Source: Maribacter algarum (ex Zhang et al. 2020) (GTDB lineage: Bacteria; Bacteroidota; Bacteroidia; Flavobacteriales; Flavobacteriaceae). From it: DNA of 64,000 bases. Under the pieces are notes generated by a model. It was given only the letters and a program-made list of their open reading frames with translations. It was not told where the DNA came from and searched no databases. The translations under genes and the position numbers were made by a program. The stretch's first letter is position 1; each line of letters starts with the position of its first letter. Below, piece by piece: positions 1 through 7,613 of the stretch. Location: assembly GCF_005885635.1 (NCBI RefSeq), contig NZ_VATY01000002.1, forward strand, positions 310,001 through 374,000, written 5' to 3'.

Positions 1-1426
1 CAGGCCATTTGACGACAAAGGTATTCGCTTTGTAGAAGTGCATCGGACCTTTCAATTTGGGCGAGCGATGCGATTTGAACCATAGTTGATTCCCTTCCAA
101 ATATATTTCAACTTTACCAAACCAAACATCTTCATAGATGCCTATATAGTTCTTTAAATCAAGATTCTCTGAATTTGCAGATTCTACCGTCTCCCATACC
201 TTTTTTACTACTTCTTCAGCTTCACCGCCCTTTTGTTGCATGCGTTCCGAATAAAACCTTACCCAATCAAAATCATCCAATTCCAAATAACGGTCTACTA
301 TGGTCTGGGATACCGCCGAGAAGACTCCTGCGCCATCCATCCAGGTATTGGTCAAAACGATAATTCCTAAATCTAAATCAGGAATCATTGTAGTTTTGGA
401 TAACATTCCGATTAAACCACCTGTATGAGAGACCGACATGTTTCCCTTAATATCAGTAAGTCTCCAACCTAAACCGTAACCGGCAAAATGAGAATTGTAA
501 CGAGGATTTCTATTCGGATTGAGCACGGTATGTATTTTCCACATCTCCTGTTGACTTTCTTCAGTAAAGAGTTGATGTTCAAGGTTTTTTCCATATTTCC
601 CTCTATTTAGATGTACGAGCATCCAATTGGCGATATCGTTTACATTGGAGTATATACTGCCAGCAGCTCCATTTATTTTTTTTGGGTCCCATTGCTCAGG
701 GTCTGTCAATGAAAGTTCTTTTCCTTCACTAATGTGTGGAGAGGCCACATTACTTTTATCATTAATATAAGTCAGTGAAGCATAGGAGTTGTCCATCCCT
801 AGCGGTTTAAAAATGCGTTCTTTTATGAATTGCTCCCAAGGCATGCCGCTAACCCTTGCTATAACTTCCCCCGCAACTAAATAAAGCAGATTGTCGTAAT
901 CAAACTTTGTTCGAAACGCAGATTCAGGTTGAAAATGTTGAAAACTAGCGATGATATCATCAATGGTAAAATCAGCTCCATCAGGGAAAAACATCAAATC
1001 TCCGATGCCTAAACCAAGACCACTTCGATGTGTAAGTAGGTCTTGGATATTGAAATTCTGCTGCACATAATCATTGTACATGGTGAATTCAGGAATATGT
1101 TCTACAACTTTATCCTTCCAAGAAAGCTTTCCTTCTTCCACCAGTATGGCCAACGCCGTGGTGGTGAATGCTTTGGAGTTTGAAGCAATACCAAAATTGG
1201 TATGTTCGTTGACCTTTCCATTACTGTCCACTGATTTTAGACCATAGCCTTTTTGATGGATTATTTTTCCATCTTTAACTACAGCAACAGCTACTCCTGC
1301 AACTGTAAAATCTTCCATAGCCTTTTTTACAATTGCGTCTATTTGTTTTGAGCTTACTTGAGCATGGATTTTTGGGCTAGCGAAAAGGGTTATACAGGCG
1401 AAAAGGATAATAACAAATCTCTTCAT
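1..1426 (-). CDS. Secreted serine hydrolase, beta-lactamase fold (S12/CubicO) with DUF3471 tail, partial
   Basis: The reading frame starts at the ATG on 1424-1426 and stays open to the window edge, so the C-terminus is missing; 475 residues are visible. The first 23 residues are a signal peptide ending in HAQ. The class C beta-lactamase/CubicO triad is present: SNSK (S82, K85), YDN in FDYDNLLY, and HTG in SVSHTGGLIGM. After about residue 390 the sequence matches a DUF3471-type C-terminal domain (motifs YIGIYED, GKVEIY). Family members are periplasmic esterases, peptidases or beta-lactam-related hydrolases; the substrate cannot be told. It is transcribed away from the signalling island that follows. 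The family is certain, the function is not. Confidence 0.9.
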   Translation of the reverse strand, partial: MKRFVIILFACITLFASPKIHAQVSSKQIDAIVKKAMEDFTVAGVAVAVVKDGKIIHQKGYGLKSVDSNGKVNEHTNFGIASNSKAFTTTALAILVEEGKLSWKDKVVEHIPEFTMYNDYVQQNFNIQDLLTHRSGLGLGIGDLMFFPDGADFTIDDIIASFQHFQPESAFRTKFDYDNLLYLVAGEVIARVSGMPWEQFIKERIFKPLGMDNSYASLTYINDKSNVASPHISEGKELSLTDPEQWDPKKINGAAGSIYSNVNDIANWMLVHLNRGKYGKNLEHQLFTEESQQEMWKIHTVLNPNRNPRYNSHFAGYGLGWRLTDIKGNMSVSHTGGLIGMLSKTTMIPDLDLGIIVLTNTWMDGAGVFSAVSQTIVDRYLELDDFDWVRFYSERMQQKGGEAEEVVKKVWETVESANSENLDLKNYIGIYEDVWFGKVEIYLEGNQLWFKSHRSPKLKGPMHFYKANTFVVKWP

Positions 1427-1561
1427 GGTCTAATTTTTATGGACAGATTATAGGGGGAATAAAGTCTATTTATTTCGTATGATGAAAAGTACTGATAATT
1501 ATTTTATTTCCTTCTTGAATGCATAGGAAAGAAGCGCTTGGATTTAATTCGCTAATTATTT

Positions 1562-1633
1562 TACAGTCCATCGCCAAAATTCTACAGTTCAGTCTTTCTT
1601 TTTTCATTTCAGGTGAAAATCTAATCAAATTTG
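1562..1633 (+). promoter_or_regulatory. LytTR-type direct repeat plus -7 element, promoter 1
   Basis: Two 10-mers lie exactly 21 bp apart: TACAGTCCAT (1562-1571) and TACAGTTCAG (1583-1592). The inner 9-mers match the published LytTR consensus [TA][AC][CA]GTTN[AG][TG] at 8/9 and 9/9, with a 12-bp spacer. AAATTTG follows at 1627-1633, 44 bp after the start of the right repeat, and resembles the Bacteroidetes -7 box TAnnTTTG. The same spacing recurs at 4199-4270 and 4603-4674. I infer an activator-dependent promoter for the DUF2141/TPR/kinase genes, bound by the LytTR regulator encoded at 6682. Confidence 0.7.
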
Positions 1634-1682
1634 CTACTTAATAAACCTGCCCGAATCCGGTTAGGGTTAAAAAAGAAAAATC

Positions 1683-2102
1683 ATGATTCACTTAGTTCGT
1701 ATTCTATTGCTTTTGTTGGCCACAACAGTTGTTCACGCCCAAGAAGAAACAACCACAATTGAAGTGGAAATTACACACATAGACAATGATGAAGGTCAAA
1801 TGCTCATCGGATTATATGATTCAGAGAGCAATTGGCTTAAAAAATTATATAAAGGAACCTTTGGTGTTATTGAGTACGGTAGTAGTTCAGCGATTTTTAA
1901 GGATGTTCCAAGTGGCACATATGCTATATCTGTTTTTCATGATGAAAATAACGACGGAAAACTAGATACCAATTTTTTCGGAATTCCCTCTGAAGATACT
2001 GGGAGTTCAAATGATGCTCCGGCCATGTTTGGTCCTCCAAAATGGGAAGATGCAAAATTTGAGGTAAAGGGAAGAACAGTAAAACAAGTCATTCAATTAT
2101 AA
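1683..2102 (+). CDS. DUF2141 exported protein
   Basis: 139 residues with a signal peptide of about 19 residues ending VVHAQ. The mature part fits DUF2141, a small beta-sandwich: VPSGTYAISVFHDENNDGKLDTN is the family's hallmark region (near residues 80-102), followed by the usual FGIPSED and a proline/glycine-rich end. DUF2141 proteins are exported or surface proteins of unknown role, common in Bacteroidetes and often beside membrane sensors. This gene is the first of a group with the TPR protein and the sensor kinase and sits about 50 bp downstream of a LytTR-type promoter, so it is probably part of that system's output. Confidence 0.85.
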   Translation: MIHLVRILLLLLATTVVHAQEETTTIEVEITHIDNDEGQMLIGLYDSESNWLKKLYKGTFGVIEYGSSSAIFKDVPSGTYAISVFHDENNDGKLDTNFFGIPSEDTGSSNDAPAMFGPPKWEDAKFEVKGRTVKQVIQL

Positions 2103-2174
2103 ATTAACAGATTCCTGCCTTTACTGAAATGAATTCAGCACGGGCACCGGAATGAAAATAAAAAACCATTCGTC

Positions 2175-2798
2175 ATGAAAAAAGTATTTACAACCGTATT
2201 GTTATTTGTAACAACAATCACTTTCGCCCAAGACCAATATACCAAAGGAATGCAAAAAGCATTTCAATTATGGGGTGAGGGAAAAGCAAGTGAAGCCTCG
2301 AATATGTTCGAGCGAATTTCGAATGCTGAAATGGACAATTGGCTGCCGTATTATTATGTCGCTCAGATAAACACCATTGCCTCTTTTGGAGAAAAAGACA
2401 AAGAAAAATTAACCCAGCAGTTGGAAAAAGCACAAGAGTTTATTGATTTGGCAAAAGCTATTTCTCCTGATAATCCAGAGATATTGGTTCAGCAAGCAAT
2501 GACGCATACGGCATGGATTGCCTTTGATGGTGCTACATACGGCATGACCCTTTCTGGAAAAGTAGTAGCCTTATATGCCAAAGCAGAAACCTTAGCGCCA
2601 GATAACCCTAGAGTTGTATTTTCTCAAGCCGAATGGAATATGGGTTCGGCAAAATACTTCGGACAAGACACCGCACCTTATTGCAAAGATGTTGAGCGTT
2701 CACTCGAACTTTTTGCTAACTTTAAACCGGAGTCCGATTTTCACCCGAATTGGGGAAAAGACAGGGCAGAAATGGTAGCTGAAAACTGTAACAAATAA
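2175..2798 (+). CDS. Exported TPR-like protein
   Basis: 207 residues with a cleavable signal peptide (MKKVFTTVLLFVTTITFAQ). The rest is helical and TPR-like: repeated helix pairs with WLPYYYVAQ, AISPDNPEILVQQA and TLAPDNPRVVFSQAEWN, where the P-D-N-P turns mark repeat boundaries. No enzymatic motif is visible. It is probably a periplasmic scaffold. Its stop codon overlaps the kinase start by one base (TAATG), so the two are translationally coupled and this protein may work with the sensor kinase. Confidence 0.8.
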   Translation: MKKVFTTVLLFVTTITFAQDQYTKGMQKAFQLWGEGKASEASNMFERISNAEMDNWLPYYYVAQINTIASFGEKDKEKLTQQLEKAQEFIDLAKAISPDNPEILVQQAMTHTAWIAFDGATYGMTLSGKVVALYAKAETLAPDNPRVVFSQAEWNMGSAKYFGQDTAPYCKDVERSLELFANFKPESDFHPNWGKDRAEMVAENCNK

Positions 2799-4141
2799 TG
2801 ACCACAAACTATTTTTTAAAAGAGCTGATTAGAGCGTTCCTCATAGGAACGCTAATCTTCTTGAGCTTTTTGTCGTATTACTACTTTGCCGATTATGTGA
2901 GATTTGAGAATATGTATGATGATTTCTGGAAAGAGTATTTCTCTAATCTAGTATTCTCGACGATACTATACATGGTCAATATGATTTGGTTTCGTTTTAT
3001 TCTAAAAAAATGGGATGGATTTCTATACACTTTCCAGCGTATGTCGATTGCGCTTATTGGAAACGTAGTGATAACCTGTATCGGTATTTTTGTGGCTACA
3101 TTTATTATTTTGATAGCTTTTCATGAGTATTCTTTTCAGCGAGCAATAGCATATCAATCACTAGAAAATTATCTTCAATCGGTAATCATCGCTATGGTTG
3201 TTGCTTGCATTTTCTACATTGTTTGGTATTATAAATACCGTCAAGAAAACAAGGTTAAAGAACAAAAAATAATTGCAGGTACGGCATCGGCGAAATTTGA
3301 TGCGTTAAAGAATCAATTAGATCCTCATTTTCTTTTCAATAGTTTGAATGTATTGACAAGTTTGATTGAAGAAGACCCTTATCAGGCGCAAAAGTTCACT
3401 ACTTCATTATCAAAGGTGTATCGTTATGTGCTTGAGCAAAAGAATAAAGATTTGATTTCAGTGGATGAGGAATTGAAATTTGCCAAAACTTATGTAAGGC
3501 TTTTGAAAATGCGATTTGAAGATAGCATTGTATTTGAGATTCCCGAGCAAAGTTCTAGTCCCGAAGCTAAGATTATTCCTTTGTCTCTTCAATTACTCCT
3601 TGAAAATGCTGTCAAGCATAATGTTGTTACTTCGGAGAAACCTCTACATATAAAAGTTTTAGAAAGGGACGGAATGTTAGAAGTTTCCAATAATCTACAG
3701 GAAAAACAGGTGGTGAAAAAGAGTAGCGGAGTAGGCCTAACCAATATTCAGCAACGTTATGCGATACTGACCGATAGAAGAGTACGCATTGAAAAAACAG
3801 CTTCAGATTTTAGTGTGCAACTACCCATGTTGACTAAGCAAGTTTCAAAAGTAGAAACCCAAGAAATCTATATAGAGGATAAAAGGTATGAGAAGGCCAA
3901 AGAGCAAGTAGAAAAAATAAAAGGGTTTTATGGCAATCTTACCTCTTATTTGATAGTTATTCCCATTTTAATTTTTATTAATTTTAGAACAACGAGCTTT
4001 CCTTGGGCGATATTTCCCGCCTTAGGGTGGGGCTTTGGCCTAACAGCTCATGGCCTGGAAGCTTTTGGGTATAACCCGCTGTATGGGAAAAAATGGGAGG
4101 AACGAAAGATGCGAGAGTTCATGGAGGATGAAAACTTCTGA
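2798..4141 (+). CDS. LytS-type sensor histidine kinase with C-terminal 2TM domain
   Basis: 447 residues. Four membrane segments (about 12-32, 47-67, 82-108, 128-146) lead into a His_kinase (PF06580) dimerisation/phosphoacceptor block with LDPHFLFNSLN, H177. The ATP-binding part shows an N box (LLENAVKHN, near 270) and a G box (SGVGLTNIQQRY). After about residue 360 a complete 2TM domain (PF13239-like) is fused on: IKGFYGNL, two hydrophobic segments, then WEERKMREFMED. This tail closely resembles the stand-alone protein encoded next (4317), which points to duplication. The likely partner is the LytTR regulator at 6682. The fused tail could anchor or hetero-oligomerise with the 2TM proteins; that is inference. 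Confidence 0.92.
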   Translation: MTTNYFLKELIRAFLIGTLIFLSFLSYYYFADYVRFENMYDDFWKEYFSNLVFSTILYMVNMIWFRFILKKWDGFLYTFQRMSIALIGNVVITCIGIFVATFIILIAFHEYSFQRAIAYQSLENYLQSVIIAMVVACIFYIVWYYKYRQENKVKEQKIIAGTASAKFDALKNQLDPHFLFNSLNVLTSLIEEDPYQAQKFTTSLSKVYRYVLEQKNKDLISVDEELKFAKTYVRLLKMRFEDSIVFEIPEQSSSPEAKIIPLSLQLLLENAVKHNVVTSEKPLHIKVLERDGMLEVSNNLQEKQVVKKSSGVGLTNIQQRYAILTDRRVRIEKTASDFSVQLPMLTKQVSKVETQEIYIEDKRYEKAKEQVEKIKGFYGNLTSYLIVIPILIFINFRTTSFPWAIFPALGWGFGLTAHGLEAFGYNPLYGKKWEERKMREFMEDENF

Positions 4142-4198
4142 CCTTAGCTACGCTTAGTCGTTAACAAAGCAAAATTGTAAGCAAAAGGTAGCCGAAAC

Positions 4199-4270
4199 TT
4201 CAATTCATCCCAAAGAAATTACAGTTCGGAAATTACTTATTTTAAAACCCCTAATTGTTTCTGAAATTTG
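4199..4270 (+). promoter_or_regulatory. LytTR-type direct repeat plus -7 element, promoter 2
   Basis: TTCAATTCAT (4199-4208) and TACAGTTCGG (4220-4229) are 21 bp apart; the inner 9-mers match the LytTR consensus at 8/9 and 9/9. AAATTTG at 4264-4270 begins 44 bp after the start of the right repeat, exactly as in promoters 1 and 3. A transcript would start near 4275, about 40 bp before the 2TM gene at 4317. The 175-bp gap between kinase and this gene is therefore a real promoter region. Confidence 0.72.
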
Positions 4271-4316
4271 ATTCGAATTAATCCTGAAACCAGTTCGGGA
4301 TAGAAAAACGAAAATC

Positions 4317-4601
4317 ATGAACTATTTAGAAAACAATGAAATTAGGTACAGAAGAGCAAAAGAACGCATAGAAGCCATCAAGGGCTTTTATATGAATCTA
4401 TTTGCGTATTGCATAGTAATACCCTTCCTCGCTTTTTTAAATTATAATACAACAACTTTTCCTTGGGTACTTTTTCCAATGTTAGGTTGGGGTATGGGAC
4501 TTTTAGGGCAAGGATTATCGGCCTTTGGTTTTAATCCTTTATGGAATAAAAACTGGGAGGAACGAAAAATTCAAGAGCTGATGAATGACAACAATTTCTA
4601 A
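4317..4601 (+). CDS. Stand-alone 2TM-domain membrane protein 1
   Basis: 94 residues, essentially only a 2TM domain: charged N-terminal helix (RAKERIEAIKGFY, about 14-26), first membrane segment about 27-43, second about 50-70, then the conserved FGFNPLWNKNWEERKIQELM tail. It is the closest sibling in this cluster of the domain fused to the kinase: both share FPW at the start of the second segment and end in an acidic (E/D)NF or DNNF. It has its own LytTR-type promoter. Both termini are predicted cytoplasmic. The molecular function of 2TM proteins is unknown. Confidence 0.88.
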   Translation: MNYLENNEIRYRRAKERIEAIKGFYMNLFAYCIVIPFLAFLNYNTTTFPWVLFPMLGWGMGLLGQGLSAFGFNPLWNKNWEERKIQELMNDNNF

Positions 4602-4602
4602 T

Positions 4603-4674
4603 CACAATTCATCAGTAAAAAACAACAATTCAGAAAGTAACATTTAGTAAAACGAGTCTATTTATAGAAATTTG
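4603..4674 (+). promoter_or_regulatory. LytTR-type direct repeat plus -7 element, promoter 3
   Basis: CACAATTCAT (4603-4612) and AACAATTCAG (4624-4633) are 21 bp apart; each inner 9-mer matches the LytTR consensus at 8/9. AAATTTG at 4668-4674 again begins 44 bp after the start of the right repeat. Because transcription should start near 4680, start codons at or before 4672 for the next gene are ruled out and the ATG at 4714 gives a leader of about 35 bases, close to those of promoters 1 and 2. Confidence 0.72.
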
Positions 4675-4713
4675 ATACGAGCAATCATGACAAACCTTAA
4701 AAAGAAAGATCAG

Positions 4714-5037
4714 ATGGAATATTTAGAGATAAAAGAATCAAGAAACATCAACGACGCAAAGTATCTAAGAGCTAAAGAGCGTATTGCAGAGATGAAGAAA
4801 TTTTATAGCAGTCTACTGTCATATGCAGTACTTATAGCATTCCTAGCTGCTTTAAACTATTATACCAACGGATGGAATTACATGTGGTTCTTGTGGGTTG
4901 CATTTGGTTGGGGAATCGGATTGGCTTTTAAAGCTGTGAAAGTTTTTGGAATGAACCCCTTTTTCGGAAGAGGTTGGGAAGAGCGTAAGATTAAAGAATT
5001 TATGGAGGAAGATGAACAACAAAACAGATGGAACTAA
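4714..5037 (+). CDS. Stand-alone 2TM-domain membrane protein 2
   Basis: 107 residues from the ATG at 4714. I prefer this start over the in-frame ATGs at 4672 and 4687 because the -7 element ends at 4674 and because MEYLE aligns with MNYLE of the previous 2TM protein. The domain shows RAKERIAEMKKFY, two hydrophobic segments (second one with FLWVAFGWGIGLAF), and FGMNPFFGRGWEERKIKEFM. The end is glutamate/glutamine-rich. Its TAA overlaps the next ATG by one base, so the next gene is coupled to it. Confidence 0.85.
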   Translation: MEYLEIKESRNINDAKYLRAKERIAEMKKFYSSLLSYAVLIAFLAALNYYTNGWNYMWFLWVAFGWGIGLAFKAVKVFGMNPFFGRGWEERKIKEFMEEDEQQNRWN

Positions 5038-5366
5038 TGGACTATAACAATTTTGAAAAGAAGGAACGTGCTAAAAAGCGAGTGGAAGAATTGAAAGGCT
5101 TTTATATACACTTTATGGTATATGTTCTGGTAAACATAATGATTAGCACGGTTATCATCGTAAGTCATATGCACAATGGAGATAGCTTTCTAGAATCCAT
5201 TTGGGATTTTGGAACCATATCAACCTGGATTTTCTGGGGAATAGGGATATTTTTTCATGGGATGAAAGTGTTTTCGTTTAATCCCTTTTTAGGAAGAGAC
5301 TGGGAAGAACGACAGCTTAAGAAATATATGGAGGAAGATAAAAAGCAAGCAGAAAAGTATAAATAA
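5037..5366 (+). CDS. Stand-alone 2TM-domain membrane protein 3
   Basis: 109 residues from the ATG at 5037, which shares its A with the upstream stop codon (TAATG). An in-frame ATG at 5028 is possible but less likely. Domain landmarks: RAKKRVEELKGFYIHF, first membrane segment about 30-47, a longer extracytoplasmic loop with HMHNGDSF, second segment WIFWGIGIFFHGMKVF, and NPFLGRDWEERQLKKYMEED. The longer loop and the K-rich end (KKQAEKYK) place it with the protein encoded at 6124, which ends in the same EKYK. Confidence 0.85.
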   Translation: MDYNNFEKKERAKKRVEELKGFYIHFMVYVLVNIMISTVIIVSHMHNGDSFLESIWDFGTISTWIFWGIGIFFHGMKVFSFNPFLGRDWEERQLKKYMEEDKKQAEKYK

Positions 5367-5385
5367 TCAATGCAAAACCATCATC

Positions 5386-5715
5386 ATGGAATCAAAAAAC
5401 ACACCTCATGTATCATCATATGAGAGAGCTCAAAAGAAGGTTAAAGATATCAAAGGGTTTTACGGTCACCTCGCAGTATATGTTATCGTAATTCTGGTGG
5501 TACTATCAACAAGAGGTAGATTTATGTCGATACATAATACGATATTTCAAGATTCTGAGTATTTAAATTGGATTGATTGGAATGTTTTCGGAACTCCCAT
5601 CATTTGGGGAATATTCCTCATCATGCACGGCATTCGAGTATTTGGAAAGAACCCTTTTCTGGGAAGAAAATGGGAAGACCGTCAGATTCAAAAATACATG
5701 GAGAAAAAAACTTGA
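5386..5715 (+). CDS. Stand-alone 2TM-domain membrane protein 4
   Basis: 109 residues. Landmarks: SYERAQKKVKDIKGFYGHL, first membrane segment about 25-42, a loop containing LNWIDWNVFGTP, second segment PIIWGIFLIMHGIRVF, then NPFLGRKWEDRQIQKYMEKK. The LNWIDWNVFGTP loop is shared almost exactly with the next protein (5752), so the two are a recent duplicate pair. The spacer from the previous gene is only 19 bp, which fits one transcript. Confidence 0.87.
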   Translation: MESKNTPHVSSYERAQKKVKDIKGFYGHLAVYVIVILVVLSTRGRFMSIHNTIFQDSEYLNWIDWNVFGTPIIWGIFLIMHGIRVFGKNPFLGRKWEDRQIQKYMEKKT

Positions 5716-5751
5716 GAATCAGAAAAATAGTAGTACTAAAATACCATCATC

Positions 5752-6090
5752 ATGCCATCAAAAAACAAAAAACCATCAACATCATATGAAAGAGCTCGTA
5801 AAAGAGTAGATGACATCAAAGGCTTTTACGGGCACCTAACAGCGTATATCATTGTAAATGCGGTATTGTTATTAGCCCGTGGAAAATTTCACTTTATGCT
5901 TTTAAGTGAGGGAGCTTTAGGAGATCCCGAATTTCTAAATTGGATTGATTGGAATGTCTTTGGGACACCGATTGTATGGGGCATTGGCCTCGGTATTCAC
6001 GCATTAAGTGTATTTGTTAGAAATCCGTTTTTAGGAAGGTCTTGGGAGGAGCGTCAGATAGAAAAGTATATGAAGAAAGGTGAAAAATAG
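5752..6090 (+). CDS. Stand-alone 2TM-domain membrane protein 5
   Basis: 112 residues. It has the same plan as its neighbour at 5386: SYERARKRVDDIKGFYGHL, membrane segment, LNWIDWNVFGTP loop, second segment WGIGLGIHALSVF, and NPFLGRSWEERQIEKYMKK. The nucleotide sequence before the start (CCATCATC-ATG) also resembles that before the 5386 gene, which supports a tandem duplication that included the ribosome-loading region. Confidence 0.87.
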   Translation: MPSKNKKPSTSYERARKRVDDIKGFYGHLTAYIIVNAVLLLARGKFHFMLLSEGALGDPEFLNWIDWNVFGTPIVWGIGLGIHALSVFVRNPFLGRSWEERQIEKYMKKGEK

Positions 6091-6123
6091 GTCTAGAAGT
6101 ACACAAAGCATAAATTATTGGTC

Positions 6124-6453
6124 ATGGATACAAGAAAAATTGACAAAAGCGCTAAAGCCAAAAAGAAAGTTGAAGCCCTAAAGGGTTTCTACATACATCT
6201 TACGCTGTATTTCTTGATAAATACGATGCTCTTGGTGGTCAAAATAATTGGCACCCCTTATTATGGTGAAAATTTTATGGGACCAATATGGCACTTTAGT
6301 ACCTTCGCTACATGGCTTATCTGGGGCTTAGGTTTGGCATTTCACGCCAGTAAAGTGTTTGGTTGGAATCCTTTTTTCAATAAAGAATGGGAGAAGCGTC
6401 AAATAAATAAGTACATGGAAAAAAACAAAAAAGAATCGGAAAAATACAAGTAA
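6124..6453 (+). CDS. Stand-alone 2TM-domain membrane protein 6
   Basis: 109 residues from the ATG at 6124 (a TTG at 6118 is in frame but unlikely). Landmarks: KAKKKVEALKGFYIHL, first membrane segment about 26-42, loop with PYYGENFMGPIWHF, second segment TWLIWGLGLAFHASKVF, then NPFFNKEWEKRQINKYMEK. It most resembles protein 3 of the cluster (5037), sharing the loop length and the EKYK end. It is the last intact 2TM gene; a decayed one follows before the response regulator. Confidence 0.87.
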   Translation: MDTRKIDKSAKAKKKVEALKGFYIHLTLYFLINTMLLVVKIIGTPYYGENFMGPIWHFSTFATWLIWGLGLAFHASKVFGWNPFFNKEWEKRQINKYMEKNKKESEKYK

Positions 6454-6474
6454 ATAGAAAATATAGGGCATAAG

Positions 6475-6680
6475 GAACTGAAAAGGGTAAAGCAAAGAGT
6501 TGAACGCATCTCTATAATCATGTAGTTATATTTGTTCTTATCAGTGTCGCTTTATTGCTTTTGAAAGACGAAATAACAATCGCTATTTTTGGAGAAGAAA
6601 GATTAGCAATTCCTAAATTCACAAGTACCTGGAACACGACAAATCTGAAACCTATAATTAATAGTATCACCAAAAGAACC
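6475..6680 (+). pseudogene. Decayed 2TM-domain gene
   Basis: The stretch between the last 2TM gene and the response regulator carries 2TM remains. In one frame, 6475-6510 reads ELKRVKQRVERI, matching the charged helix that precedes IKGFY in the siblings. In another frame, 6513 onward reads YNHVVIFVLISVALLLLKD, a first membrane segment, then continues open for about 40 residues without a recognisable second segment or the WEER tail. The frame change falls where IKGFY should be, as if about 7 bases were lost. There is no start codon of the usual kind. I read it as a broken extra paralogue; it might still supply the regulator's leader. Confidence 0.55.
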
Positions 6681-6681
6681 T

Positions 6682-7437
6682 ATGAACGTAATTATAATAG
6701 AAGACGAAAAACCTGCAGCCAGAAGACTTTCAAGGCTTTTGGAAGAATTGGAAGTAAAAGTATCGGTAATGCTACATTCCGTTGAGGAAGCTATCAACTG
6801 GTTTCAAAATAATGAGCATCCTGATTTGATTTTCTTGGACATTCAGCTTTCCGACGGACTCTCATTCGAGATTTTTGAAACGATAGAAGTCCGAAGTGCG
6901 ATTATATTTACGACAGCTTTCGATGAGTATGCATTACAAGCTTTTAAACTGAATAGTATCGATTATTTATTAAAACCGATTGACGATGAGGATCTAGAGG
7001 TGGCGGTAAAAAAATATAAGTCACTGAAACCTGAACCTCAAAAACTGGCATTGGATTTTGAGGATATAAAAAAGTTATTGGTGAATCCACTAGAGCGCGA
7101 ATACAAAAAACGATTTACAGTCAAAGTAGGGCAACACCTAAAAATTATAAATGCGGATGAGGTAGAATGTTTTTACAGTGAAAATAAAGGAACCTATGCC
7201 GCAACTTCCGATGGGAGAAATTATTTATTAGATACCACTTTAGAAAATTTGGAAGGTGAGTTGGAGCCTAAAATTTTCTTTAGAGTCAGTCGTAAATTTT
7301 ACGTTAACATCAATCATATAAAAGACATCATTTCGTATACGAATTCACGTCTTCAAATCAAAGTAAATCACTTTTCTGAGCAAGAAATCATAGTGAGTAG
7401 GGAAAGAGTACGAGATTTCAAGTTATGGTTAGAATAG
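6682..7437 (+). CDS. LytTR-family response regulator
   Basis: 251 residues. The receiver domain (1-118) has the acidic pair E7/D8, phosphoacceptor D53 in IFLDIQLSDG, T77/T78 and K98 in LLKPID. A linker leads to a LytTR DNA-binding domain (about 140-250) with FTVKVGQHLKII, a loop EVECFYSENKGTYA, FFRVSRKFYVNINHI and the closing VSRERVRDFKLWL. It is the natural partner of the LytS-type kinase at 2798, from which it is separated by the 2TM cluster. The LytTR-like direct repeats at 1562, 4199 and 4603 are its probable targets, which would make the island autoregulated. Confidence 0.93.
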   Translation: MNVIIIEDEKPAARRLSRLLEELEVKVSVMLHSVEEAINWFQNNEHPDLIFLDIQLSDGLSFEIFETIEVRSAIIFTTAFDEYALQAFKLNSIDYLLKPIDDEDLEVAVKKYKSLKPEPQKLALDFEDIKKLLVNPLEREYKKRFTVKVGQHLKIINADEVECFYSENKGTYAATSDGRNYLLDTTLENLEGELEPKIFFRVSRKFYVNINHIKDIISYTNSRLQIKVNHFSEQEIIVSRERVRDFKLWLE

Positions 7438-7439
7438 AT

Positions 7440-7474
7440 GAACTTAAATTTCTGATTGATAATATTTTAAGTTC
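7440..7474 (+). terminator. AT-rich stem-loop after the response regulator
   Basis: GAACTTAAA (7440-7448) pairs with TTTAAGTTC (7466-7474), a 9-bp stem with a 17-base loop just past the regulator's stop. A T-rich run follows about 12 bases later rather than directly, so intrinsic termination is plausible but weak. Confidence 0.4.
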
Positions 7475-7613
7475 AACTATAGATTTTTCTTATAATGGCT
7501 TTTAAGTAAGAAAATGTTGTGTTTTTTGGGGAATTGCACCTTAGTTATGAAGTTATTAAAAAGAATTTGGAATAGAAGTTTAAAGGGCTGTTATTTGAAA
7601 TGATTTTAAGCTA

